The notes: generated from the letters alone by a model not told the origin. A DNA stretch of 64,000 bases from Rutidosis leptorrhynchoides (GCF_046630445.1 NC_092335.1:5995501-6059500), one strand, 5' to 3'; shown: positions 41,044 to 55,600, numbered from the stretch's first letter. Translations and numbers: made by a program.

Positions 41044-41112
41044 ATGCCAACTTGCAATAGCTCTACTCAAGAAAACAAGTGAACTCAAAGCCCCTGATGG
41101 GTTTGCTTTAAC
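41044..41112 (-). pseudogene. Transportin-1 exon fragment (penultimate part)
   Basis: This is a 69-bp exon on the minus strand encoding VKANPSGALSSLVF…AIASWH, with an intact acceptor (TTTGCAG) and donor (CAT/GTAAGT). It matches the C-terminal HEAT-repeat region of plant transportin-1, a karyopherin-beta nuclear import receptor, just before the HEIRSE segment. The following exon is absent and the sequence runs into a dispersed repeat instead. It is a fragment, not a working gene. Confidence 0.75.
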
Positions 41113-41394
41113 CTGCAAAGCAACAATACATAAGTTTACTGCAAAACATAATAAGTTTCTACTTTGAAACCAACCAAAGTGTTACAAATGAAATTATTAT
41201 TAAGATATAATATAATTTATTTATCAAGTAGTTTTGATACTTTAAAGAATTGGTTTACCTCTTTAAAGTAATCCCTAAGAGAGCTAATCTACCTATCGAA
41301 AGTCAATTACCTATCTTTATTTACTATTTTTATTCATTTTATCATTTTACCAGAAATCGGTTCGTATCACAAAGCTAACACGAGGTCTCCTTAC

Positions 41395-41462
41395 CATTGC
41401 ACAAAGACCTCGAAAAGCATCCTCCTTTTCAACATCATCCCGAATCATGTCCACATAAGGCT
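41395..41462 (-). pseudogene. Transportin-1 exon fragment (upstream exon)
   Basis: Minus-strand IRDDVEKEDAFRGLCAM ends at a GTAAGG donor in phase with the exon at 41112, giving GLCAM-VKANPSG as in transportin-1. The 5' side (PYVDM) departs from the expected PWC.ALSM and the earlier exons are not seen. The upstream boundary is uncertain. Confidence 0.7.
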
Positions 41463-44143
41463 CTTAATAAACTTTAAAGCCACAAAATGACAAACATTTA
41501 ACTCTTAGTCTCTTACACATAAAGAACGTGTTTTCACGATATGCAGGACATAAACATACATAGCTAAAGCAATACACCATGATTGCATGAAATGCTCCAT
41601 GTGTGGGGCTAAAATACACCTAATATACTGTTTAACAGCTTTTTAACCTCCTAAAATACACCTAAAACCAATTGTTCACTCATATTTAATTTCCTTAAAG
41701 ACTCTCGCTAGTTATAATATGGAACCACGGAAATTCATTGAATGGCTGTAAGCATACCTGGAATGCAGATACTATGTCGTATGTGTGGCCTTGAAAATGA
41801 CCAGGTTGCAAGAAAATGCAAATACAATACAAAATCAACATATAATGAAATATGATATAAATGAAGTGGTAGTTTCAACCAAGTTGTAAATCCTATCATG
41901 TTACTACTAACATCATGCCTTGAGAAATTGAGGAATTCTTACTAGTATAACTTGTTTTATAACGGGCAATGGTTAACAGAGACATCACACAATATCTTAT
42001 GGTAAAAAAAAACAAGTTTCATTACCCATCAAGATAACATCCTGACCTTAATAGTTCCACCATAGATCATTATGCTTGGCTGGTTCAAGCGGCCCATTGC
42101 CGTAATAGTACCTGGCATCTGGGAAAAAAAAATAGTAAAAAATAGAAAATGTTTGCATGCATTTGATCATTACTCATGAAATAGTTTTACAACAGAACTA
42201 CTTGGTACAATACTGCAAGTAAATGTTACAGTGATGTCATATACAAAAACTTCATGTGATTTAACCCTTAAATAGATTCAGAAATTCAATAGAAGTTCAT
42301 TAGAAACAATATACCCTTTACAGATATGTGTATCAAGATTCCTAGACATAAGACGCCGCCTACAAATAGTAGTTAGGACAGAGATGATTTGATTCAACCC
42401 AAGCTATACAAAGAGTTTCCATTTTGATCCTAGCTCACCCACTATGCTACCTAAATTCACATATACGTAAGCATATATACATAAAGAGAGAACGAAGAAA
42501 CTCACAAATTATGACTAAATCAAGGTGTCAACATCACATTCGCTTTAGATTGATTAGTAACAAAACCTGGGGTGCAGCATCTTACAACACTCGGATCCCA
42601 TTCTGCAACAAACGTAGTCAAAACATCGTCCTAGATATGGTTGGGACCTATGAAGTCATGAGTCTGCACCACGTTTTATGTCAATCCACAAATCAAAACC
42701 TGATCAACTTAAATATATTTGTGGATTAACACCAGCTACAGTGATTAATGAAATGCATCTTTTAAGCTACAATCCTTGTTCATAAATACAACACTCGTAA
42801 TATCATTCATTACTCTATGATTCAAACCAATTCAATCTAAAATCATATTAAGGCTAATACAAACTAAACGATAATGCATTACTGTACAACATTATGCAAA
42901 ATCAACAAACAACGTTATGGCCTTATCAAAATCAGCAAATAGCTTTATAAACTCAGCAAACAGTTTTTATAAAAATCAGCTATAGCTTCATAACAATTTT
43001 TATACAAAGAAAATAAAAACAACAAAGCATTGAAACTTTTCAGATTGTGACCAACACCTAGTAGAGGCATTTTATCAAACAGTTGGAATGCATTATCTAA
43101 CAACACAAAATTTGCTTTATCAACATTTTGCTTTTACGTTACTCGATCCAAATAAAAAACAATATCATCTTTCCTTTGAATTATTACTTGTAATCTAGAA
43201 GTAATTAACAAACTTATGCCTTTGTAAGATCAAAAAACCAAATTGGCCTAACCAACTTCTTACCATCTAGTAAACTAGTCATGAGCTTAAAGTAAGTTGA
43301 TGCTAATAAAATTATAACAGTTTAACATTGGTTAGAAAGCAATTACAGCCATATAATTTAGATGCTCCAAAAAATCATGAATTCTACAATCTAAACAAAT
43401 ACATAATCCTATAATTGTAAATCCAAATTCAGTAGCAACACAACTAGATATATAATTAAAGGAAGAAAAGACACAATACCAATTCTTCTGTCTGAACGAC
43501 TCTTAAAGTGTACAAAGAGTTACAAATAAAGTAAAACAGTTAACATTATAACAATTACACCCTACTTGAATTTACTGTCATCGATACTGGCTATTTTAGT
43601 TAAACTAGTTAACATTTACATACAGATATTAAGTAAATTGTGCAAGCTTTCACAATAATAGATCAAAGACATGAATCGGATAGTATTTGAGTTGTTAAAT
43701 ACTTAAATGTAAGAGTACCTCTTTTGTTTTAGATATGACGATTAGACAATGAAATTCAAAAATAATTTTAGTTACCTAAAATCGAAGATGAAGACTGTGG
43801 TTGGCATGATTAGATGAAGAGATGAAGATGCGGTGAAGATAGAAGACTAAATCAACATTGACGGTCAGAGAGAAAGTAGTTAGATCACCATGTAAACTAG
43901 AAAGATTATGATTGAGATGAGTTAGGGTTAGCTGCTCTGGATCTAATTTGATTTTAATTTAGCGTGATTGCAAATGGAATGGAGTAGTTAGATCCCTTGA
44001 TGAAAAATCCACACAGAAATTGAATTATGAAATTACCAAAGTACCCCGCCGCGTTTTTGTTTTAAAATTTAAGAATTTTGAAATGTGAGGCCCATATTCA
44101 CTTATCCAGTTTGTACCCCATTTAGTACTTATCCATGGATTGG

Positions 44144-44147
<4 letters not shown>
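41463..44147 (-). other. Unassigned region with scattered splice-like segments
   Basis: There is no long frame. On the minus strand a few short open segments end at good donors. One reads PGHFQGHTYDIVSAFQ then GTATGC (about 41758-41805). Another, after a TTCCCAG acceptor, could read [18 protein letters not shown] (about 42070-42119). A UTR-like TC-rich stretch near 43780-43860 ends in an ATG and TTTTAG/GTAACT. They do not match proteins I can name. They could belong to the same relic as the transportin exons or be chance. Confidence 0.3.

Positions 44148-44200
<53 letters not shown>
44148..44200. repeat. (TA)n microsatellite flanking the foldback element, left
   Basis: About 26 TA units that directly abut the left terminal repeat at 44201. 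The counterpart is at 48975-49036. Confidence 0.95.
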
Positions 44201-44203
<3 letters not shown>

Positions 44204-44444
44204 GTAGGATCAAGAGGGAAGTAACCATTCGGGGGGAAACGGGGGGAAGCAAAAACTTTTTTTTTCGTTTTTTAAAAAATCTTTGTGTGATGACCCGGGA
44301 ATTTCCGACCAAATTTAAACTTAATCTTATAAGATTTCGACACGATAAGCAAAGTCTATTAAACTGAGTCTCATAATGTTTGAACTATTTTCATGAATGC
44401 AATTGACCTTTGACTTTTCCCGACGATTCACGAACATTGGTTTG

Positions 44445-44447
<3 letters not shown>

Positions 44448-44527
<80 letters not shown>
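44448..44527. repeat. (TA)n microsatellite in the solo LTR
   Basis: About 40 TA units. Confidence 0.95.
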
Positions 44528-44532
<5 letters not shown>

Positions 44533-45174
44533 GAGTATAATTATAAGAACATATATAATATTTTGAATTAATAAAGTATACTTTAATTAATTAAAATTTA
44601 TGTTGTTAAAATAAATATATATACATATATAAATATTATTATGAATCTATATAAAGTTTTTATCAAATATATATAAAATATATAAATATTAACCCTTCAA
44701 TAAATGACGCCGTATAATAATATTACACAAGTGATAAATGGTATTATATTTAATCGCAAGTTTGAACTATATTTGTTATGTTAATATTATTATTATTATT
44801 ACTCTCAGTATTATTACTAATAATATTATTATTAAAATTAGTATCGGTATGTTATTATTTTAATATAATATATAGATGTAAAATTAATGTATTTAATTTG
44901 TTATATCATTATTATCATAATTATAATTAGTAGTAAAAAAAAAATTTTGGTTTTGGTTATTATGTTTATTATTAACATTATTAATAAAAATAATCATTTA
45001 TTTTAGAGGTTATTATTATCATCAATAATATCACTTCTTATAATTATTATTACCTTTACTATTATCTATTATCATTAATATTATCATCATTATATTTCTA
45101 ATATTATTAGAATTTTTATTAAAATTTCTAATAGAATTTTATTAATAACTAATATTACAAAAATTTAATAAAAT

Positions 45175-45175
<1 letters not shown>

Positions 45176-45225
<50 letters not shown>

Positions 45226-45231
45226 TATACA

Positions 45232-45325
<94 letters not shown>

Positions 45326-45380
45326 CATATATATGTATACATATATACATATATATGTATATATAAATATATATATATAA
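45176..45380. repeat. (TA)n/(ATAC) compound microsatellite in the solo LTR
   Basis: TA runs broken by regularly spaced ATATACAT words, about 200 bp. Confidence 0.92.
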
Positions 45381-46417
45381 ATACAATTATATAAAATACA
45401 GCTATATAAATAAAAATCTAAACTGATATAAAATAAAATTCAGTTATTTATATATAATAGATAAATAATACGGATATAAAACAGATATATACCCGATAGC
45501 TTTGGATTCTGTTATTTGTATATATTTTTTTTTGTGTCTTCTGTATGTCTCGTGAACCAGGGTCGACATCACAAATCATTTAGGGTCGGATTCAGCTGTT
45601 TAATTAAATACCTAATCATTTCATATAGATTATCAACTGCAAATGGAAATTAAACAGAAAGAAAACCAAGAAAAACCCATCTATCCTTCTCACGTCCATC
45701 TTTTCGGTCAAAACTAAAAATCGAATCAAATTTCAAAATCTAATAATGCAGAAGTGTCAGGAATCGTTCATGTAAGCTTTATCTAAAATCTCAACTTTCA
45801 ATTTCTTGTATTGAACTCGAATTTTTGAGTCAAACATATAAATTAAAAAGTCAAACGAATTGTTCATAAAGAAATTCGAGTTCATTTTTGAGTTTATTGA
45901 ACAATTGACGATTTCTAAATTTTTTACGAAGGATTTACAACAACTTTCATGTTATAAGCTTGGCCTAATTCGTTCTTGAAATCAAAGTTCGATTTTTTTT
46001 TTTAAACTGTAACGACAGCAGGACCATTGCTGCTCGAATTTTTTTTATTTCTTTTTATTTTACGATCATATTTCTTTTATAATTGTTACAGGTCATAAAC
46101 AAAAAAATACAAATTCATTTTATAACCTTTGTTTAAAAACATTCGCAAAAAAAAAAAAAAAAATGGAATTCAGTATTTTTTTTATAGCAGCGAACTGCAA
46201 CAGCTTCCTGTTTTCTTTATATTTTTTATTTTTATTTAATAGAAATAAATAACACTGATTAATATTAATTTAATGACAAGTCCTAATTAATATCACAAAA
46301 TTCGTTATATTGAATTTGAGGCTTTGATCGAGTTCTTAGTAGAAGAAGAAAAGGAAAATTGAAACTGAGTAAAAACGATGGTTAAATAGAAATGTATCAT
46401 AGTATAAATCAGAAAAG

Positions 46418-46488
46418 CGGGAATGGTTGGATGGTCGAGAGTGTTGTCGGGTGAGCGTGAGGTCTTGGGTTCGAGTCCCGTCTGCAGT
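46418..46488 (+). other. tRNA-like unit with pol III boxes inside the solo LTR
   Basis: GGGAATGGTTGGATGGTCGA resembles a D-arm/A box (TGG…TGGTCGA). GGTCTTGGGTTCGAGTCCCG contains a canonical B box. The length of about 70 nt fits a tRNA-derived unit, but the acceptor stem does not pair, so it is not a functional tRNA. It is probably a SINE head or tRNA relic incorporated into this LTR family. Confidence 0.6.
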
Positions 46489-46539
46489 CTTTCTTTTTAC
46501 TCAAAGATTTAAAGGGTATACCTTGTTATTTCTTTCACT

Positions 46540-46558
46540 TCTATTATTATTATTGTTA

Positions 46559-46645
<87 letters not shown>
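46540..46645. repeat. (ATT)n microsatellite
   Basis: More than 30 ATT units, followed by about 600 bp of degenerate ATT-rich sequence to about 47250. The Leu-rich and Asn-rich frames here are repeat artefacts. Confidence 0.95.
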
Positions 46646-46647
<2 letters not shown>

Positions 46648-48638
46648 ATTATTATCATCATTATTGTTATTATTAATAGACTTATAATTATTAAGATTGT
46701 TATTACAAATATATGTATTATGTATTAAAATAGAAATTCCATTTATTAATATATTAAGATTATAGTTACAAATATGATTTTTATTATTAATAATGTTATT
46801 ACTAATATTATTATTATCATTTAAAAATATAAATGATATCGTTTTACTACTAGTATAAGTATCATTATTATTATTAGTAACATATGTATTATTATAAATA
46901 TTATCATTACTATTATTATTACTATCACTATTATTATTACTAGTATTACCATTATTATTATTAGAGTTAGTATCAAAATGACTAGTAAAAATCATCGTTA
47001 TTATAAATAACATTAGAATATGATTATTAGAATAATTAGTATTATTATTATTGTTATCACTAAATATTAACATTAAGTATTATTAGTTTCATTATTCCTA
47101 TCATAATACAATCTAATATATTGATCACTAATATTAGTATTATTATCATTATCATATTTATAATTATTGAAATCATTAGTATTATTAATATAAGTATTAT
47201 TATTAATATTATTATCAGTATTATAATGATTATTATATTTAGTGTTATTATAATAACTATCTTTCCAAACAACTGATATATATATAAAATATATATTTAG
47301 TACATATAACATAACAAAATCAATACTTTCATATACAAAATAATATATTAGACATATATATATATATATCATTAATAGAAAAATGATACAACTAACAAAT
47401 TATTATATATATATAAATTTATTCGATTATAATTATGTGTATTAATAAATATACAAATGATATAGGTTTTTGAATTCGAAGTCAACCCTACTTTTGTTCA
47501 ATGTCGTTATATGTATTTTTACTACAAAATACATTATGTTGAGTTTCATTAATCCCTTTTTAAATGCTTTTGCAATATATATTTTTGGGACTGAGACTAC
47601 ATGCGCTGTTTTTTATAACTGTTTTACGAAATAGATACAAGTAATTGAAACTACATTATATGGTTGAATGATAGAAATCGAATATGCCCCTTTTTATTAA
47701 GTATGGTAATCTAAGAATTAGGGAACAGACACCCTAATTGACGCGAACTCTAAAGATAGATTTATTGGGCCCAACAAGCCCCATCCAAAGTACCGGATGC
47801 TTTAGTACTTCGAAATTTATATCATGTCCGATGGAGGATCCCGAAATGATGGGGATATTCTTATATGCATATTGTGAATGTCGGTTACCAGGTGTTCAAT
47901 CCATATGAATGATATTTTTGTCTCTATGCATGGGACGTATGTTTATGAGAAATGAAAATATGAAATCTTGTGGTCTATTAAAATTATGAAATGATTATTT
48001 ATGATAAACTAATGGACTCACCAACCTTTTAGTTGACACTTGAAAGCATGTTCATTCTCAGGTATGAAAGAAATCTTCCGCTGTGCATTTACTGATTTTA
48101 GAGACATTACTTGGAGTCATTCATGACATATTTCAAAGACGTTGCATTCGAGTCGTTGAGTTCATCAAGATTATTATTAAGTCATTTATAGTTTAGATAT
48201 ATTATGAAATGGTATGCATGTAGTCAACTTTCAATGTAAATGAAAGTTTGTCTTTTAAAAACGAATGCAATGTTTGTAAAATGTACCATATAGAGGTCAA
48301 GAACCTCGCGATGTAATCAACTGTTATGAATCGTTTATAATCGATGTGGACTTCGTCCGGATGAATTAGAGCGGGTCCCTTCACTTTGTTCATGAACATT
48401 ATAGATGAGATGAAAATATGAACATTTAGTAGAGACACTTTGTGATAAATGTTTTTATTTTGGCGGGAAAACGCTCGAAGAAGTAATATATAACAATTAT
48501 CGTATTTTTCGAGCGTATTTTGAGATTTAGATATTAGGGTTTAGATATTTGGGTTTATAGGGTTTAGATATTAGGGTTTAGAAATTTAGGGTTTAGGGTT
48601 TAGATTTAGGATTTAGATTGAGTTTTTAACACGAACGG

Positions 48639-48721
48639 TTTAGAGTTTAGGGTTTTGGGTTTGGTGTTTTGGGTTTATGGAATAAACCCAAAACACCAAA
48701 CCCTAAACCCTAAACTCTAAA
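48639..48721. repeat. Telomere-like hairpin at the centre of the foldback element
   Basis: The left arm 48639-48677 and right arm 48683-48721 are complementary over about 39 bp with one mismatch. They are built of TTTAGGG/TTTGGG words (plant telomere motif TTTAGGG), with a tiny loop. Degenerate TTTAGGG words also fill 48535-48620. Confidence 0.85.
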
Positions 48722-48972
48722 TCGGGCTAAATTTTACTTCACAAAACATGAAAAAAACGTTCATATTCTTCACGAACAATATTTTCTTGAATGTTATTTT
48801 TGTCGATCGTTTTCCCGTCTAAATAATAACATTCATCAAGAAGTGTCTCTTCTAAATGTTCATATTTTCGTGTGATCTTGATGCCGGAAAAAAAAAATTA
48901 AAAAAAAAACGAAATTTTTTTTTTTTGCTTACCCCCGCTCCCCCCGATTGGTTACTTCCCCATTGATCCTGC

Positions 48973-48974
<2 letters not shown>

Positions 48975-49036
<62 letters not shown>
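48975..49036. repeat. (TA)n microsatellite flanking the foldback element, right
   Basis: About 30 TA units starting directly at the end of the right terminal repeat. Confidence 0.95.
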
Positions 49037-49044
<8 letters not shown>

Positions 49045-49537
49045 TCTGAGCAAAAATAACCAAAACTTTTGTAACAAAGCTCTTTCGTGGAATGATGAAG
49101 AAAAGAAACAAGGTTATTTCACAAACTAAACCGAGCATGCTACAACCACAAACATTTAAGCAATTAAGCCTATTAGTCCAGTTGGTTAGGCAAGGAGCTC
49201 TTTCTTGTCCCTACAACTCATTTAAGCCTAACTTTACATGCTTATTGCATAATTCATTGTCCATAGTTTTATTTATTAGGTAAGTAGTTTGATTGCTTTC
49301 AGTGTTATTAATGGAATTTAGTGTTTTAAGGTCACTATATACGAGAGTTTCAATTTAATCATACTGTACTAATAGTAATAGACAGGGCAGAGTCAAGAAT
49401 TAGAGTTAAGGGAGCTGCACTTCAATCTAATATTGCAACAGCAAAATATGAAAGTTAGAACAAAAAACTAAAACAATGTATTATCAAATTAATAATATGC
49501 ATTTTAATAATATAAAACTTTGTTAAAACATGCAACT
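49037..49537. other. Intergenic, no gene supported
   Basis: This lies between the right (TA)n tract and the copia LTR. Short frames carry no recognisable motif. Confidence 0.5.
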
Positions 49538-49780
49538 TGTTGTAAATTTAGTAGTTAAATATGGATGGTAATTAGTCAAATATGAATAGTAAAATTTGTA
49601 CTATATATATGTGCATAATGTAAGTTACAAAAACATACATATACATTAAATACATCACACCTTTTCAACCTCTTTCTCTCCTATATCTTCTACAACACAT
49701 CTCTCTTTTATTGGTTCTTTCAATTTGAATATACTGAACCAGGCCACTAAAGGTAGTTATAAGCCTACTGAAATATAACA
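49538..49780 (+). mobile_element. Copia 5' LTR
   Basis: TGTTGTAAATTTAG … GAAATATAACA. It is followed by CGTTATCAGCACGAAGTGCT, the position of the primer site. That sequence is typical of some plant copia elements but is not the standard tRNA-Met 3' end match. Confidence 0.9.
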
Positions 49781-49855
49781 CGTTATCAGCACGAAGTGCT
49801 CCGTATAATCAAGGTTTATCTAAGCAAGCACACGTCACTAATCAAGGTAAGAAAT

Positions 49856-50160
49856 TATCTAACTTTTATTAACTTCACTAACATTTATATTTATGTTATT
49901 TAAGTTATATATGGTCGGTTATACCGCCTGAATTATATTTCTGTAATCTAACTTTTATTAACTTCACTAAAATTTATATTTATGTTATTTAAGTTGTATA
50001 TGGTCGGTTATACCGCCTGAATTATATTTCTGTAATCTAACTTTTATTAACTTCACTAACATTTATATTTATGTTATTTAAGTTATATATAGTCGGTTAT
50101 ACCGCCTGAATTATATTTTCTGTAATCTAACTCTTATTAACTTCACTAACATTTATATTT
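49856..50160 (+). repeat. Tandem repeat, about 3.5 units of ~88 bp
   Basis: Units begin ATCTAACTTTTATTAACTTC and contain GGTCGGTTATACCGCCTGAA, itself a short palindrome (GGTTATACC). They lie just after the copia 5' LTR. Confidence 0.85.
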
Positions 50161-50372
50161 ATGTTAATAAGACCTCATGATTGTACGCAACACGTCATTT
50201 GACAATACGGTACTTTATGTACGCAACACGTCATTTGACAACACGGTACCATGGGTCGAGATTAATTCCGATCAATACGAATACGATGGGGTCTTTATAT
50301 GTTATCTAACATTTATGATTACTTATGCAATTAATCATTATTTATTTCATGCATACTAATGTTTATTCTTAA

Positions 50373-50755
50373 ATTTATAATCTTAAAAGTTAAAATAAGA
50401 AAAGGTAGTTTGTATTTTTATTAAAAGTAAATCTTAAAAGTTAAAATAAGAAAAAGTTGTTTGTATTTTTATTAAAAGTAAATCTTAAAAGTTAAAATAA
50501 GAAAAGTAGTTTGTATTTTTATTAAAAGTAAATCTTAAAAGTTAAAATAAAAAAAGTAGTTTGTATTTTTATTAAAAGTAAATCTTAAAAGTTAAAATAA
50601 GAAAAAGTAGTTTGTATTTTTATTAAAAGTAAATCTTAAAAGTTAAAAAAAAAGTAGTTTGTATTTTATTAAAAGTAAATCTTAAAAGTTAAAATAGAAA
50701 AACTAGTTTGTATTTTTATTAAAAGTAAATTTTAAAAGTTAAAATAAGAAAGGAA
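50373..50755 (+). repeat. Tandem repeat, about 7-8 units of ~52 bp
   Basis: Units of AATCTTAAAAGTTAAAATAA … GTAGTTTGTATTTTTATTAA. Unit lengths vary through small indels. Confidence 0.88.
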
Positions 50756-50759
50756 CATA

Positions 50760-52500
<1,741 letters not shown>

Positions 52501-52509
52501 CTATGTAGC

Positions 52510-52645
52510 ACCGAAAAGCGCATATGATGAAAAGCGCGTATATGATTAAAAGCGCATATGATAAAAAGCGCATATGATGAAAAGCGCATATGATGAAAAG
52601 CGCAGCGCATATGATTAAAAGTGCATATGGTGATTAATGAAAAGC
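52510..52645 (+). repeat. GAAAAGCGCATATGAT minisatellite
   Basis: About seven degenerate 16-19-bp units. GCGCATATG is partly palindromic. It lies just before the integrase remnant of the copia element. Confidence 0.85.
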
Positions 52646-55600
52646 ACATTGAGAAAGAATCACCAATATTTCTTGAAAGAATTCAAGGGAATATATATGG
52701 ACCAATTCATCCATCATGTAGACCATTTTGATATTTCATAATTCTAATAGACGCATCTAGCGGATGGTCTCATGTTTGTGTGTTATCAAGCCGTAATATG
52801 GTATTTGCAAAGTTTCTTGCACAAATTATTAAATTGAGAACACATTATTCTGATTACATCATTAAAAGGATGAGACTTGATAATGCTGGTGAGTTAACAT
52901 CTCAAGTATTGAATGATTATTATATGTCTACAGGGATTGTTGTTGAACATCCAGTTACTCATGTGCATACACAAAATTGGTTTAGCTAAATCAATAGATA
53001 AACGCTTGCAGCTAATAACTAGACAATTGGAAATGAGTACAAAACTCTCAATATTTATATGGGGACATGTAAAATTACATGATGCGACATTAATTCGCAT
53101 TAAACCAAGTGCAAGTCATAAATATTCTCCATTACCAACTTAATTTTGGTCGAGAGCCAAATATTTTCCATCTTAGAACATTTGGTTGTGCAGTGTATTT
53201 TTAATTGCACCACCACAATAAATGATTCCTCAAAGAAGGATGAAAATATATGTTGGATATGAAACATCTTCAATCATAAGATATATTGAACCCATGACGG
53301 GTGATGTTTTACAGCACATTTTGCTGATTGTCACTTTAATGAAATATTGTTCCCTATATTAGGGGAAGAAATGAAAAATAAATAAAAAGATGCTTCATTA
53401 TGTGAACATCAATTAGGGTATATAGAACTCGCACAAAAGAATGCGAAACGAAAGTTCAAAAATAATGCATATGCAAGAACTTGCAAATTAATTACTTTAT
53501 GCATTTAAAGATACAAAAAGAGTGACTAAATCATATATACCAGCAGTAAATGCTTAAGCTAGAATTGAAATTCCAAAAGCTGGCAATAATGTCACTCATG
53601 AGTCTTCGCCACGTCTGAAACGTGGAAGACAAATTGGTTCAAAAGATAAAAATCCTAGAAAAGAAAAATCAGCTGATAATGAGGTAAAAAAAAAGAAAGT
53701 GTTCAAGAAGAACCACAAATCAATACTCCTTCTGCAGAGGATATTGATAAATGTAAATACATAAATTGCAATAAATTATGCAATATTATGAAACTGAAAT
53801 GAAATGAAAAATCTTGATGAGATATTTTCATATAATGTTACAATGACATCATGAATAAAGATGATGATCTGGAACCAAAATCTGTCATTTAATATCAAAA
53901 TAGACGTGATTGAACTCAACGGAAAGGAGCAATACGAGCTGAATTAGAATCGCTCAATAAAAGAAAAGTTTTTGGATCAATCGTTATCACTTTTAAAGAT
54001 GTGAAACAATGGGATACAAATGAATTTTTATCCGAAAAGAAATGTGCAAATGAAGTTACAAGGCAAAACTTGACTTGTAACTCAAGATTTCCCACAAAGA
54101 CCAGAAATGAATTAGGAGAAAAACTTATCCTCCTATAATGAATACAATTACTTATTAGATACTTAATCAACCTGGTAGTTATTTAAATGCATCTCATGGA
54201 TGTTGTTACTACTTATTTGTATGGATCACTTAATAATGATATATATATATGAATATACCTGAAGGGTTAAGGTATCATAAGCATCTAATGCAAAACCCAA
54301 TGGAATATATTCCATTAAATCACAAAGATTTCTAAATGGGTTTATACAATCAGGACGTATGTGGTATAATCGATTAAATTACTACTTGATAAGAAAAGGG
54401 TATACATATAAACTTATTTGCACGTGTGTTTTATAAAAACAATGTTCGGATATGTGATCATAGCTGTTTATATCAATTATCTTAAATAAAGAAATCTATG
54501 AAGGCATTCAACTTCTAAAGAAAGATTTTAAAATAAAAAAAAATCAAGTATTACGTTGATTTACATATTGAGCATATAACTAATGACTTACTTATACATC
54601 AAACAACTTATACCGAAAAGATTTTAAAATATTTTAATATGGACAAGACAAAAACCATTAAGTACTCATATGGTTGTTAGATCTTAATATTGATACTAAT
54701 CCATTTCATCCTCTAGAAGATCATGAAGATCTTCTTGGTTCAGAAGTTCCATATTTTAGTGCAATTGGGGCTCTTATGTATCTTACAAATTATACAAGAT
54801 CTGACATTTCTTTTGCAGTTAATTTGTTGACAAGGTTCAGCTCAGCCCCTACCAAAAGACATTGGAATGGGATCAAACAAATAGTTTGATACCTTCGGGG
54901 AACTACTGATTTATAATTATTTTTTTCTAACAACTTGAAACAAGATTTGTTTGGTTATACAGATGCAGATTATTTATCTGATCTACATAAAGCTAAATCT
55001 CAAACTGGATATGTATTCCTAAATGGAGGCACCGCAATATCATGACGTTCTCAAAACAAACACTTGTTGCAACATCATCAAATCATGCCGAAGTGATTGC
55101 ATTACATGAAGCTACTCGGGAATGATTTTAGTTAAGATCAATGATACAAATCATTATTGATTCTTGTGGACTAGAACGCTATAAAAGCCCAACAACTATC
55201 TATGAAGATAATACAGCTTACATAGTACAAATGAAAGAAGAGTATCAAAAATGACAGAACAAAACATAAATGCTGACGAGGCGCTAAAACTATAAACGGT
55301 CTTAACGGTCATAAGTTTGATGGAAAAGAATGGTATATTGGTAAGGCTCAGAAAAAGACTGAAAGGAAATAGGAATTGAAACAACAGTTTGAGCAAACCA
55401 TGAAGGAGACTGTAGACAAATCACATGGGTCAAACTTGTACATAAAAGATTTAGATGATACAGTTTCAGATGAAAACCTCAGATTCTTCTCATATACTTA
55501 AGATCTCGTAAAAGACAACCAGATTAAAATGAGATACGTTCAATCAACAACTCTGCTGATCTTTATACCAAAGCACTGTCAATCGCTGTTTTCAAAACAT

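Larger units (their letters stand above)
44286..48383 (+). mobile_element. Solo LTR, 4.1 kb, of a Tekay-like Ty3/gypsy family
   Basis: It starts TGTGATGACCCGGG and ends GCGGGTCCCTTCA, with the 5-bp duplication CTTTG on both sides (44281-44285 and 48384-48388). There are no internal retrotransposon genes, so it is a solo LTR left by LTR-LTR recombination. Its ends and its last ~950 bp are relatives of LTR B on the opposite strand. The extra length comes from (TA)n, (ATT)n and a middle segment containing a tRNA-like unit. It interrupts the foldback element. Confidence 0.88.
44201..48974. mobile_element. Foldback TIR element in a (TA)n tract, split by a solo LTR
   Basis: Ends of about 50 bp are inverted copies: both begin GG-AGGATCAA and share GGGAAGTAACCA, TCGGGGGG and AAGCAAAAA. 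The left end is 44201-44285 and the rest is 48384-48974, so the element is about 676 bp without the inserted LTR. The inverted similarity continues inward (GAAAATATGAACATTTAG, AGAGACACTT, GGGAAAACG) to a central telomere-like hairpin. There is no ORF. (TA)n lies on both sides, which suggests insertion into TA repeats. This is a non-autonomous TIR or Micron-like element, family not named. Confidence 0.8.

Noticed and set aside
40784-41167. 127-codon plus-strand frame
   Set aside because: It lies antisense to the transportin-1 exon and over a dispersed repeat. The conserved signal is on the minus strand.
46418-46488. Functional tRNA gene in the solo LTR
   Set aside because: The acceptor stem does not pair, and only the T arm and D-arm region look tRNA-like.
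46501-47073. Asn-rich 190-codon frame and a Leu-rich frame on the other strand
   Set aside because: Produced by (ATT)n and its degenerate continuation inside the solo LTR.
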